Below are positions 35,144 through 45,575 of a stretch of DNA of 64,000 bases, one piece after another. The DNA is taken from positions 55,853,802-55,917,801 of the forward strand of contig NC_012871.2 in assembly GCF_000003195.3 (NCBI RefSeq). Direction: 5' to 3'. The stretch is from Sorghum bicolor. Lineage: Eukaryota; Streptophyta; Magnoliopsida; Poales; Poaceae. Each line of letters begins with the position of its first letter. The stretch's first letter is position 1. The translations under genes and the position numbers were made by a program. Below the pieces are notes generated by a model. The model was not told where the DNA came from. It worked only from the letters and a program-made list of their open reading frames with translations, and did no database searches.

Positions 35144-35642
35144 GAGCATGATATGCTCGGGGACTGGATAATTCTAATTTTTTAGACCTTGCTACAAGGC
35201 TCATACTTCGCCTTCCAGCAAGCTCGGGAACTACATCGGTACGATGCATCTGGCGATGCATCTCAGTTTTTAAATTCCTTTGAGGACTTTTCTTTTGACC
35301 CTAGCACCACGTGCCTACGTCACCTACTACCAGGCTCGGGGACTAAGTGGGCACACTTCACCTTGCGGTGAATAGCTTGCTTTTTTGAGGCTTATACTTT
35401 TCAGAAAAGTAAAGTGTGCACACTTCACCAGGAAATAAATCTTTTTTAATTTAGAGCACCATGCATTCTTCGAACAATCTGCTTCTTCGATGTCAATGTT
35501 GACCAACTGACTTTTGAGTTGGTTAAAATACCGTTGCGACTGTTTGGGCGACTTTCATGCTGATCGGAGATGTCAAGCCATACAGGTCGAAGAAGCTCAG
35601 GAGGGCATGTTACAACACAATACATGGTGCTCGGGGACTAGC
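35144..35642 (+). other. Pre-LTR region and polypurine tract of element C
   Basis: Non-coding DNA with further GCTCGGGGACT phrases (about 35155, 35333 and 35629). The last, GCTCGGGGACTAGC at 35629-35642, lies directly before the 3' LTR and serves as the purine-rich primer site. A pair AGTGTGCACACTTCACC / GTGGGCACACTTCACC (about 35349 and 35412) is a short direct repeat. Confidence 0.55.
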
Positions 35643-36099
35643 TGTGGGGGTATAAACCCCTATACCCTCACGGCTAGACTTGGGCCAGGAGGCTTAGCCC
35701 ATTACGAGACAAGTCCAAGACTTGATCCAACTGCTAGAGGTTTCGCGCAAGGAAACAAGACGTGAAGATCAAGCAGGATCCTAGACGGTTAGAATAGGAA
35801 TTGATATCAAACTATCTATGGCAATTGTAACCGACCGGGATTAGTTTCCAGATCTGTAACCCTGCCCTCCGGACTATATAAGGAGGGGCAAGGGACCCCC
35901 CTAGACATGATTCTCTCGATACAAATCAATACAACAAGATGCAGGACGTAGGTATTACGCCCACACGGCGGCCGAATCTGGATAAAAACCTTGTTTGTGT
36001 CTTGCGTCACCATCGAGTTCGTAGCTTGCGCACCGTCTACCGATAAACTACTACCGTGGGTATACCCCAAGGTAGACTGCCGACCAGCTTTCGTCGACA
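35643..36099 (+). repeat. 3' LTR of element C
   Basis: 457 bp, aligned end to end with the 5' LTR. By eye there are about 12 substitutions (ten transitions) and one single-base gap. It is followed by the duplication GTATC at 36100-36104 and then the tail of element B's 3' LTR. Confidence 0.95.
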
Positions 36100-36104
36100 G
36101 TATC

Positions 36105-36148
36105 CGTGCGTTTTCGGATTTTTCTGTGTGTGTTTAAAATACCCAACA
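36105..36148 (+). repeat. 3' LTR of element B, terminal 44 bases
   Basis: CGTGCGTTTTCGG to ATACCCAACA, the continuation of the LTR interrupted at 24053. It matches 17320-17363 of the 5' LTR. ATATC follows at 36149-36153 and duplicates 16157-16161. Confidence 0.95.
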
Positions 36149-36630
36149 ATATCATGATAAGTGCCTTGGTGTCATCGTATATTTTGCTGAATTCTGAATT
36201 TGGCATTTTCCAAGGCATGTGAACAATGAGACTGATGTGTTAGATCTACCGGTATCTAGCTTTAATGTTGGAGAGGCTAAATTTCACGTCAGAGAAAAGT
36301 CAATGCAAAGTGATCGAGTTGAAGCCAGACTGCGAAAACTAGCTAAACCGGATTCTAGAAACTGCTAGGTCAGATTCCCTGCATAGCGCTAGCAGAGCCA
36401 GCCAAGTCGGCTTAGCCGGTTTTCCATGTGAGGTGCTTAATCACCTCAAAACATGTTCTAATAAGCTTGGAGCTAATTTGGATCGGATGACTAAAGAACT
36501 CCCATTATGGGTTATTTAAGTAATCCAAGTTCTAAAGTTGATAGAGGTATTCGTCAATTGGCATGCAACTATATTCTGGTCAATGGTGATTCATATTGAC
36601 TTTTGTCGAATGCTTGCCATTGAGATACTT
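36149..36630 (+). pseudogene. Tat pol relic, part 2
   Basis: The RNase H frame resumes here (HDKCLGVIVYF and HFPRHVNNETDVL). After unreadable sequence, a segment at about 36480-36600 reads GYLSNPSSKVDRGIRQLACN and then YILVNGDSY. This corresponds to the region before the integrase zinc domain in Tat elements; element D has DYLKDPSKKVERRVRFQAAK in the same place. Several stops and frameshifts show that it is long dead. The solo LTR at 36631 cuts it. Confidence 0.65.
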
Positions 36631-39227
36631 TGTAACACCCGATTTTAAGAACAAAATCAAATATACACCACATGTGAGTTTTAGAAGACAAACCTCACAT
36701 ATAGCTACAAATAAGGGGTAATATCAAAAGACAACACATAAATTATATAGCGTACATAATAAACCAAAAATAACCTTAGGCAGCAAACCACGAAAGATAA
36801 CTCAAACTTCGCGTGTTAACTTCACTCTACAGGATCAACCTGACTGGTTGATCACAAGCCCAATACTTCTCCTGAGGTGTGGGGGAGATAGCAAGAATGA
36901 GTCCAAGACGAACTCCGCAAGTATAGCAACTAGATAGTATAGATCCCACGGTCTCATGATCAATGTAACATAAATAATATAGAGCATTAAGCAATAAAGG
37001 AGCATATTTACAAAACAAGATTCATCACCCTTAATGTAAGAATCCCCAAGGCCGCTCGTGACCGTGAGCACGGCTAGTATACCAGTTTTAAACACTCTGC
37101 AGAGGTCATGATTTACCCTTTCGCCCGAGGTAGCTAACCTCTTAACCCCCTTCCAAGGGAGGCCGGCAGGGATCACTATGAAGTCTTTCAAAGGTTCGTC
37201 TAACAAGTTAGGGCCGTTTGGTTTCGGTAGTCAGTCCATATGATTCTACCCCGCAGGGAATCCACAGTCTGCTATCCCCCATTTGCGCCACGCGAGTAAC
37301 CTCTAACCAGCTAGAAAAGTTACTCATACTTGACTAAAGCCAGAGCCATCATAGCCCTCATAGTTAAACTTTCATCCCGGTTATCACTTACGAATAAATT
37401 CTCAAGTTGCTAAAAAGTCATTATTATCATTTGTTGCTTTATATTAATCTAGTCACAAGATCATGGTCATAGAATTAAAATCCAAATGCTATACTTGCCT
37501 TGATCCAATTGCTCCTGCTGGTCCTACTTGTTTCCAAGGCTCTGATCTTGATCACCGAAATAATGCCCACTGTCTAATCTCGATTATCGATCATCAACAC
37601 ATAAACAATCGTTCAACATACACGAAGCAAACAAGATTACAATTAGAACAATACACCAGCAGTAAATAAATATAAATAAAAGTTTCCAAAATCATCTACA
37701 TGCTACTACGATCACGTCAACGACAAATTCACGGAAAACGGAGTTACGACGCGAAATCTACGCATTAAACGGGACTGCAAAGGCTATCTATGGACTTGTA
37801 TTTATCTAGGAAACCTAACAGTGGTGAACCTAGACAACAATGGTACCAACGTGAAGCTTATGAAATTATGAAACTAACGCAACTTGAACGGATCGAATCG
37901 GAGCTAAAACAGAGAAGATATAAATTTTTCTAAGATTTTCCTATAGAAAAGTAATTAATTAAATAGGGTCACAAAATTAAAATGTTTCAAATTGGTTAAA
38001 CAGGGTTACTAACATGTAGAGCTCGCAAAGACGAACCTAACACAATTTGAATGGGTCAAAACGGAGTTAAAACGAATATTTTATGAGCTAAATGAAACCA
38101 GTGGCAAAACTGTAATATCTGAAAACGTATTTTGAATGTGAGTAAACGATTTTACGCTTTCAAAAACCGAAAACGTATTTTTGAGAAGACACTTTGGACT
38201 GCGGGTTGATAACCTAAAACTACAGGGGCTCTTTAACAAAATTAACCCCGAAGGGGTATCAGCCATTATCAGCCGTCGGATCGACGCTGAACGGCCAGAA
38301 TTAAGAGAAGGGGGGAGAGAGAGGGTCGGCCGCCGGATTTTGGGGAGGAGGCGGTGGCAGACATGGCCGGCGGCGAGGAGCTCGCCGGCGTTAGCGGTTT
38401 GGGCGCTACGGGCCACCAAACCACAATCCGAAAGCACAGGGAGCGAGAGGAGAAGATGGCGAGTCTGTCCCGAGAGTCTATGCGGACCGGGGCGTTGTCA
38501 ACGCGGATGCTCATGGTGGCGCTATGGCCGGCCCGTTAGAGCATGCAGCTAAGGTGCTAGAATGCATCAAAACGTGTGGGGAAGAGTGCGGGAGAGAGTG
38601 GGGGCGTTGGCGAGCTCACCACGGCAGACGAGAGCGAAGGAGAAGCGGTGGAGCGCTAGTTCGCCTGCTCGGTGGATCCGATGGCTCCGGCGGCTGTTTT
38701 CGTGAGCGCGCACGCGAGAGAGGAAACTAGGAAGGAGGCAATATGTGCAGAGGGGATGAACATTGACTCGGCGCGTCCAAAAGAGGTGCCCAGGCGCTGG
38801 AGATCGTGGGGGAGAAAGGAGCGGGCGCGGCGCCGGTTTCCATCCAGAGAATGGAGAGAGGGAGGGGGCGGTTGGAGGGGATGAAGCTGACAGGTAGGCC
38901 CGGCCTGTCAGCGGGAGAGAGAGAGGGGGGGAAGGGGGGGTGGCCGGCTGGGCTGGCTTGGGCCAAGCAGGCCGAAAGCGAGGGGGGAATGGATTTCTTT
39001 TTTTCAAACAAATTTTCAAAGCTTCTTTCAAATTGAATTCTTTTACAAAAATTCACACATCACAAAATAAAAGTGTTGCAGCATTAATGCATCAAAAAGT
39101 TTTCTAAACTTATATTGAATTTTAATTTCCCAAAAAAAATATTTTTCCTATATTTTGATGCTCACAAAATTGACTTAACAAATCAAATTTCAACTATTTC
39201 AAAGAAGGAAATTTTTAGAGTGTTACA
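36631..39227. mobile_element. Solo LTR, TGTAACACCC family, copy 1
   Basis: It starts TGTAACACCCGATTTTAAG and ends AGAGTGTTACA, 2597 bp, flanked by TACTT on both sides (36626-36630 and 39228-39232). No primer site or internal domain follows, so it is an LTR left by recombination. The left third matches 44395-45249 and 47875-48800. A GC-rich part (about 38270-38990) on the right carries long open frames on both strands, but they show no domain and look like compositional artefacts. It interrupts the Tat relic. Confidence 0.8.
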
Positions 39228-39349
39228 TACTTGAATTCAGGATTTGATGTTTACTTGAAGCTTGCCACTTTAATACATCAAGTTGTCAAGCCATGGTTTT
39301 TGGGGAGATCATCCAATTAATCTATTTTTACAAGATGCTAATTTAGACT
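39228..39349 (+). pseudogene. Tat pol relic, part 3
   Basis: This short stretch carries the relic past the solo LTR. A few words (such as KLATLIHQVVKPW in one frame) could be a worn integrase zinc region, but the match is weak. It is placed here mainly because the TACTT duplication joins it to 36630. Confidence 0.4.
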
Positions 39350-39934
39350 TGTTGGGGGACCGAATTTCGTGATTACATTTTGTTCTAACGGAACACAAGA
39401 ACGGTATGTTGGTTATACCAAGCTCAACTACAACATCATCATCATAAATAATTATGGTCAATGGGTAGGTTGATCATTTTATACGTGTGCAAAGATTTGA
39501 TGGAAGAAACTGAGGACAACATAATGCTCAAGATAAGTTCAAGGCAGCAAACAGAAGACATCACAACAATGGGACAGTTATTTTAGCTTTGAAGATGATT
39601 TTTAGTATACAAGCTTTACTAAAAAACTGGGCCATGTGTTGACACCTAAAATTATCTAAAGTGTATAATGAACTCTATCATCATGGTTTTATTATGGAGA
39701 TAGCCAAAAAAATACTTAGGTTATCTCATTAGGAGCGTTAATGAAGAAAATCAGCCTTTTTTGGATTGTGTTGACAATCAAAATTGTTTATTTTGTGAAG
39801 TTGTCAAAATATGGAACGGACTTCACCATTGCATTCCTCTCGTCGAGATGGTAAAAAAACATATATGTAACGTCTAATTCGGAGTCCAGATAAACTAGCT
39901 ATGCCCTCGAGAAGATGCTCCGTTGTCGGGAGTT

Positions 39935-40055
39935 CTGACAAATGTTGGGAGTTCCAACCTGATCGAGAGTTCTGACCCTAGCTAGAAGTTCTGACCCACA
40001 TCAGGAGTTCCAACAAACGGGAGTTCCGACCAGAGTTGAGAGTTCTGACTCGACT
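39935..40055. repeat. Degenerate short tandem repeats (GGGAGTTCYGAC type)
   Basis: Six or seven imperfect units of roughly 20 bases, each with a form of GGGAGTTCTGAC or GGAGTTCCAAC. They lie inside the LTR-like sequence. Similar arrays are familiar from grass LTRs. Confidence 0.6.
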
Positions 40056-40176
40056 TCCAGCAGACCTAATAATTGTTCAGATATGGCCTCAGGATTCCGA
40101 CCCGAACTGTTCCGAACTCGTGGAAAACTTGGAAAATAAGACTTGGAGAGGTTTCCTACTGGGACAAGACCACCTC

Positions 40177-40179
<3 letters not shown>

Positions 40180-40226
<47 letters not shown>
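40180..40226. repeat. TA microsatellite
   Basis: An uninterrupted TA run of about 23 units within the LTR-like sequence. The two antiparallel frames rich in Ile and Tyr over it are artefacts. Confidence 0.95.
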
Positions 40227-40231
<5 letters not shown>

Positions 40232-40640
40232 GATCATAGCCAATTGAGTTCTCATATATCCAATCGACAAAACATAAACCAATCTACTCCTTTTACCCCT
40301 TTTCTCCTCTCCTCCAACCTCTATGTTGTTCATCCCTTGATCCGACGATCAAGGATGGCGCCCAAGGCTTGTCGGCCGACCTAGGGCAATCCACCGACGT
40401 CCTTTCCGTAACGGGGTCCCTCCGGGGCGAGATCTTCAATGGTTTCTTTGCTAGTTTGCCTGAATACTAGTCGGTTCTTCATCACGGAAATACGTTGGTT
40501 ATCCTTTGGTGGTTTGCTTATAAACCTCTCCGTTCTTCACCACAAAAGAGTGAGATCCTCACTGCATTCTTCGGTCCGTAGCAGCTCCGGTGTCCAATGA
40601 CCTTTCTGGTGTGTGATTGGGACCACATCCGACATTAACA

Positions 40641-41310
40641 GATTAACCTAGCCAAAACTAGCTAAGCCAATTCAAAAAAATGGCTAGGCTGGTTTTCCAA
40701 CTTTCTCAAATAGAAAAATAGATTGTACCATTGCATGTCTCATTGAGTTGGCAAAAAACATATATGGAATGCCTTGTATGCAGTCCAAATGAATCGATTA
40801 TGAATTTTAGTTTTTTGCCAACCGTAGAAACTGGCTTCACCGGGTCCAAGCCGACTTAGCCGACTTTGGTAGGCCAAGATCATATCTAAAACGCATTTTG
40901 ATGTGTTTTGTAAGGCCTCTTGACCCCAGGATAAAACCACCCATTCCTTATAAAAATTAGGGTCATATTTGATTGAGGTGCCTAACACACACAATCGATC
41001 CAAATTACAATTTATTTTTACTCTGTTTTTATCTCTTACAACCTCCATGTTGTTGTTTATCACTTAATCCGATGACTAATTAAGGATGGCACCCTAGGCT
41101 TGCTAGCTGACTTAGGGTAACCTGACAACATCCTTGCTCTGACGGGGTCCCTCACGGGAGATAGGTTTGGATGGTTCCTTTACTAGTTTGTCCGAAAACT
41201 AGCCATTTTTCGTCGCAAGCATGATTAGTTACTTTTAACGGTTTGCTCGTAAACTTCTCCTTTCTACACCACGTAAGTATGATATCCTCGCTGCTCTAGG
41301 GTCTGCTCAG
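40641..41310 (+). repeat. LTR-like sequence 2 (diverged relative of the one before)
   Basis: The part at about 41045-41300 follows the tail of LTR-like sequence 1 phrase by phrase (TTAATCCGATGAC, AAGGATGGCACC, GACGGGGTCCCTC and the final CACCAC...ATCCTCGCTGC). The first 300 bases have no clear partner but contain CTAGCCAAAACTAGCTAAG, similar in style to 36330-36420. I see no gene. Confidence 0.4.
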
Positions 41311-41404
41311 TCTCACCCTGCGAGAACCGGCCAGGATAACTCCCTAAACCGGGTAGGCCGGTTTCTGCAGAGTTGCGCTGCGTCGGTCTGTTTACGATCC
41401 GTAT

Positions 41405-41880
41405 GAACCACTTGGGCCTGTTTGGAATGAAGTATTTTTTAGGAAAAGTAGAGGAAACAAAAACAGAGGAAAGTTTCCTGAGCATAGCGTTTGGATCAAA
41501 GGATTATCGTGTTCCTTTTCTATGGAACACTGTTGCAGGCTTCTCATTTCAAAGGAAAACTAAAATCCAATCTGAACTCAGGTTTTCTCTTCCTTCACGA
41601 AGTATGAGACCACAACACTGCTTAAACGTTGGCTACCTTATGCACGTCACTGTCCAATCTCTGCTGCTATGCAGCTTGCACTGATAAAGTACTAAAGCTT
41701 GTATTATTATTTCTATAATCTATTTAATTCTACCGTTCCCAATTCCTACGTTCCAAACACCTCCGTCCATATTTTCATGTGTTTTTCGGTTCCTCTATTT
41801 TCTCATAACATCTATATCCTATTCCTATGTTTTTCTCCTTTCCTCTGTTTTGCTATCCTTTATTCCAAACACGCCGTGTG
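41405..41880. mobile_element. MITE, probably hAT-like
   Basis: The ends GGGCCTGTTTGGAATGAAG and CCTTTATTCCAAACACGCC form an imperfect inverted repeat. The inner arms also pair loosely: AGAGGAAACAAAAACAGAGG on the left and CTCCTTTCCTCTGTTTTGC on the right. About 475 bp, no coding sequence. The TTTGGAA-type ends are common in grass hAT MITEs. The target duplication is not clear. Confidence 0.6.
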
Positions 41881-42107
41881 TGACCCATATTTGCGTCTAC
41901 AGTTTTCTAAATATGGCTATCATTCATTTTGAATTTCTCACTAGCCAAAGATAGATATAGCAAAAATAGCTTTATAGAGTGTGCACAAGATATGAAAGCT
42001 GTCAAAGAGTGAAAAATATAGAAAACAATTTTTATGCAAATGACACTTCAAATAATAATTTAGAGAGTAAGTTTTAGAAAGATTCTTGGAGATGCTCTCA
42101 GAATTTA

Positions 42108-42362
42108 CCCCCTCCCTATTGATAATTCAAGTTATTTTGGACAACGGCGCAGTCTCAAAGCATAACTTTAACTTTATATTTTTATAAAAATATTTATTAA
42201 AAAGTGATATCCGTATATTTTTATGAAAGTACTTTTAAAGACAAATACATTTATATGGTTTTTATATTTTCAAACTCAACAACTCAAAAGTTATTCATGA
42301 TTCATATGGCCAATGTTTGATCTAAGTCTTGTCCAAAATAACTTGAACTACTAGTATAGAGG
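42108..42362. mobile_element. Stowaway-type MITE
   Basis: The left end CTCCCTATTGATAATTC leads into AAGTTATTTTGGAC. The right end is GTCCAAAATAACTTG leading into CTAGTATAGAGGGAC. The inverted repeats span about 30 bases and the element is about 255 bp, as expected for the CTCCCTCCGT group that inserts at TA. Confidence 0.7.
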
Positions 42363-42399
42363 GACTATTGTTTTCTGCTGCATTTTAACAGGCATTAGA

Positions 42400-43042
42400 G
42401 CATCTTCAAAAGATTTTTAAAATCACTTGGTAATTAAACCAGTAATTACGCCAAAACAAAAACTAGGGGGTTTTATCTTTGCCTTTCTTCAATAATTTCC
42501 AATACCTATACCTTTCTAAAACTCGAAAATCGAACTAGGGACTTTTCCAATACCTAGTTCCAAAATTTTTTGCAAAATCGACACTGTAGCATTTTCGTTT
42601 GTATTTGACAAAAATTGTCCAATCATGGACTAACTAGGCTCAAAAGATTCGTCTCGTCAATTTCGACCAAACTGTGCAATCAGTTTTTATTTTCATCTAT
42701 ATTTAATACTCTATGCATACGTCTAAAGATTCGATGTGACGGGGAATCTGAAAAATTTTGCAAATTTTTTTGAAACTAAACAAGGCCCTATACTTTTTTG
42801 GATTTTGACACTGTAACACTGTTTGAATTTTGGCACTGTAGCACTTTTGTTTTTATTTGACAAATATTATCCAATCATGGAGTAACTAAGCTTAAAAGAT
42901 TCGTCTCGTGATTTACATATAAACTGTGTAATTAGTTTTTATTTTTTATCTACATTTAATGCTTCATGTATGTGCTGCAAGATTCGATGTGACGGAGAAT
43001 CTTGAAAATTGTTTGGTTTTCGGAGTGAACTAAACAAGGCCT
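42400..43042. mobile_element. Two adjacent partial copies of an AACTAAACAAGGCC MITE
   Basis: Two right-hand ends occur in the same orientation: GAAACTAAACAAGGCC (about 42770-42785) and GTGAACTAAACAAGGCC (about 43025-43041). Each is preceded by the same set of phrases (CACTGTAGCA, TTGACAAA, CAATCATGGA, AAAGATTCGTCTCGT and GATTCGATGTGACGG). Their left ends are missing. The family is very common in sorghum-like grasses. Confidence 0.7.
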
Positions 43043-44394
43043 AAGCCTAGATGAAAACTCGAAAGTCGTTAGCTCACGAGCCTAGCTCGCTCGGCTCGTG
43101 ACGGGCTCGACTCAACTCGGATCGGTCATATTAAAATCATAAACAATATAATGTAAAATTAATAAGTAATGTCAAAATGTAATTTAGAAAATTATGCCAT
43201 ATTTTACTAATTTTTATAACCGGACCGGAGGGAGTACTTGCTATCAAACGCCAGCCTTGAGGCGTTGACGGACTTGTTCTCCTGCAGCACTATGTGGCGG
43301 ATATGTATGCACGTCAATTACATAACTTTAGCAAACACTTGCTAATTATTCTGATTGAGTTGACATTGCTGCACTCTGAACCTTTCTTGATGATGTGGAC
43401 TTAAGTCTTTGTACGGAGAAAACAATGAAGCACTGCCCGTTTCCTAAAATTTCAGTGGCTATACATTTTCTTTGACACCAGCTTACGTATATTCACGAAC
43501 ACACTTGCAGCAATATTGTATTAATGGGTACCTAGGGTTTCCCTTCCTCAAGTGACAATTACACATATCCAATTAGAGGAACATATCCCCTTTGATTTTA
43601 TACAACATTATTATACGTGCAAGTACAACGTGCGTGGCGTTGACTGACTTGTGTTCTTCAAGCTAGTCGACATATGTCGATTGCATCACTGTAGCATGCA
43701 GACAACCGATCAAAGGTTATTTCTTGATGCGCGCTCTTAAAGTTTCTTGATTCCAGGTCACTTATTTCTGACCGAGTTGACATTATTATTGCACTCTCTG
43801 AACCTTTCTTAATAACGAGGATAAGAAAAAAAATCATCAGGGAAGCAAACCAAAGAAGCCTACCTCACCATTGAGAACATTTCAAGAAAGAAGTAGACCT
43901 CAGCTTGCTGATATAAGCGTGGAAAATTTAAACGATGGCAACACAATGCACCACTACTGTAAATTTGACGTGAACTGCGATTTTTTTTTTACCGTGGAAC
44001 CTTTTCATCTATGTTTAAGTCCTCGATTTGACGTGAGTACCCGATTTTTGCTATTCTTTTAGTGGCCACATCTTGAGATTTGACAATGTTTATGAGGGGC
44101 TGCTCTTACTTTTCTAAATGTATGGTCCTATTCTTTCAGTGCTAATCGACATGCTTGTCGACAGTAAAATCGCCTCGGTCAACGACGATCAGAGACCAAC
44201 TGTTATACCACCAACACACTGGTCAGATTGTCCTTGAAGATTTAGTTAACATTTTAAAACTATTTGTGAAAGGTTGTTCACTCACGTTCAAACCGCCACA
44301 CATTTTTAATGGCAACACAATGTTAGACCTCTCAAATGGCGCGAGACAATCGAAATGCAAAACACTACCTCCCTTAATAGTATGGCTATGTAGT
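43043..44394 (+). other. Unassigned region with dispersed repeat copies
   Basis: About 43060-43130 is rich in GCTCG phrases (for example CTCGCTCGGCTCGTGA), a known kind of grass repeat. A worn Stowaway end (CCGGAGGGAGTA) is at about 43225-43237. Copies 2 and 3 of the repeat seen at 12190/13377 lie at about 43240-43480 and 43620-43850. From 43860 to 44394 I see nothing recognisable; the frames at 43871-44062 and 44155-44394 show no domain. Confidence 0.4.
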
Positions 44395-45249
44395 TGTAAT
44401 ACCTGATTTTAACGACAAAATCAGATACGCACCATATGTGAGTCTTAAAAACCAAATCTCACATATAGCTACAAATGAGGGATAATACTAAAAGACAATG
44501 CACAAATTATATAACGTACTTAGTATATCAGAGATAACCTTAGGCAGCAAACAACGGAAGATAAACTCCAACTTCAGATATTAACTTCTCTCAGGGTCCA
44601 AACTGACTGGTCGATCATAAGTCTAACACTCCTCCTGAAGTGCGGGAGATATAGAAAGAGTGAGTCCATGTCGAACTCCGCAATTATAGCAACTAGATTG
44701 TATAAATCCCACAATCTCATGATCAATGTGACATAAATAATTTAGAACATTAAACAATAAACAATGAGCATATAAACACAACAAGAATCATCATATTTAA
44801 TGTAGATGTCCCCAAGGCCGCTCGTGACCGTGAGCATGGCTAGTATACCAGTTTAAACACTCTACAGAGGTCGTACATCTTTACCCATGAGTCATGATTT
44901 ACCCTTTTGCCTGAGGTGATCAGCCTCTTAACCCACTACCAAGGAAGGTCAGCGAGGATTACTATGAAGTCTTTCAAAGGTTCGTCTAACAAGTTAGGCC
45001 CGCTTGGTTTCATTAGTCAGTCCGTGTGATTCTACCACATAGGGATCCACAATCTGTTATCCCCTATTTACGCCACACGGCTAACCTCTAACAAGCTAGA
45101 AAAGTTATTCATACTTGACTAAAGCCAGAACCATTATACCCTTCATAGTTGCACTTCAATCCCGGGTGATCACGTACAAATAAATCCTCAAGTTGCTAAA
45201 AAGTCATTTTTATCGTTTGTTGCTTAAACATTGGTCCAGTCACAAGATT
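44395..45249. mobile_element. TGTAACACCC-family LTR, copy 3, truncated
   Basis: It starts TGTAATACCTGATTTTAACG and follows copies 1 and 2 closely for about 850 bases until CAGTCACAAGATT. There the CACTA element begins. In the complete copies the same phrase continues (CACAGGATCATGGTCAC), so this LTR was split by the CACTA insertion. Its remaining part should lie beyond the right end of the window. Confidence 0.8.
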
Positions 45250-45262
45250 CACTACTGCAGAA
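45250..45262 (+). repeat. CACTA 5' terminal inverted repeat
   Basis: CACTACTGCAGAA is the standard CACTA start. ATT just before it (45247-45249) would be the 3-bp target duplication. The matching copy is not in the window. Confidence 0.8.
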
Positions 45263-45327
45263 TGAGGCATTGGTCGATGCCCAAAATGGCCAAAAACCTC
45301 GGTCTTTTTGCGGCCCGGGGTTAAAGG

Positions 45328-45575
45328 CCCCTTTAACACCGGTTCGTAACACGAACCGGTGGTAAAGGGTCCTGCCCAACGGCTACTGACAGGTGCTGTC
45401 GGGGCAGGGACCCTTTAGCACCAGTTCGTGTTACGAACCGGTGCTAAAGGGACCCCTTTAACACCGGCCAGTGCCACGGGCCGAGGCAAAGCCTTTAGCA
45501 CCGGTTTGGCACACAAACCGGTGCTAAAGGGTGACCCTTTAGCACCGGTTTTTGCCCTGAACCGGTGCTAAAGCT
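45328..45575. repeat. Subterminal palindromes, CACCGG type, array 1
   Basis: Five inverted repeats of about 38-40 bases with arms CCTTTARCACCGG and CCGGTGYTAAAGG and variable loops. Three of five keep perfect outer pairing (TTTAGC with GCTAAA). The first and third are worn on one arm. A TATA-like TTTATAGG follows at about 45584. These are expected TnpA binding sites next to the first promoter. Confidence 0.85.

Larger units (their letters stand above)
24054..36099 (+). mobile_element. Element C: Tat-lineage Ty3/Gypsy retrotransposon
   Basis: A full-length 12,046-bp insertion with 5-bp duplication GTATC (24049-24053 and 36100-36104). In order it has LTR, primer site, gag, PR, RT, RNase H, archaeal-like RNase H, integrase, an antisense gene (34374-31190), a 70-bp repeat array and LTR. 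Dual RNase H and antisense genes between integrase and 3' LTR are known hallmarks of the Tat lineage (Retand, RIRE2 and Grande types). Frames carry many TAG and TGA stops and a few frameshifts, so this copy is defective. The LTRs differ at about 12 substitutions plus one indel in 457 bp by eye, ten of them transitions. Confidence 0.95.
16162..36148 (+). mobile_element. Element B: non-autonomous LTR retrotransposon, split by element C
   Basis: Flanked by the 5-bp duplication ATATC (16157-16161 and 36149-36153). It comprises a 5' LTR (16162-17363), tRNA-Asp primer site (17371), 5.5 kb internal region and 3' LTR (22857-24053 plus 36105-36148). The 3' LTR is interrupted by element C. Without C it is about 7.9 kb. 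No protease, reverse transcriptase or integrase is present, only one Gag-like frame, so it fits the large non-autonomous (LARD) type. LTR ends, primer site and an internal block shared with element A show common ancestry. By eye the LTRs differ at about 9% over the first 270 bases. Confidence 0.9.
39350..40640 (+). repeat. LTR-like sequence 1
   Basis: It begins TGTTGGGGGACCGAATTT and ends GGACCACATCCGACATTAACA, consistent with an LTR of about 1.3 kb. No duplication flanks it and no internal region follows. It contains diverged short repeats built on GGGAGTTCTGAC (about 39935-40055), a run of about 23 TA units (about 40180-40226), and a tail (about 40320-40600) with a diverged homologue at about 41045-41300. 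Confidence 0.45.

Noticed and set aside
38081..39056. Several overlapping long frames in GC-rich DNA, possible host gene
   Set aside because: Frames exist on both strands and are rich in Arg, Pro, Ser and Gly with no domain. They lie inside an LTR with a clear target duplication.
43871..44394. Possible small genes at 43871-44062 and 44155-44394
   Set aside because: Short frames without domain, splice or promoter support, in unassigned repeat-rich DNA.
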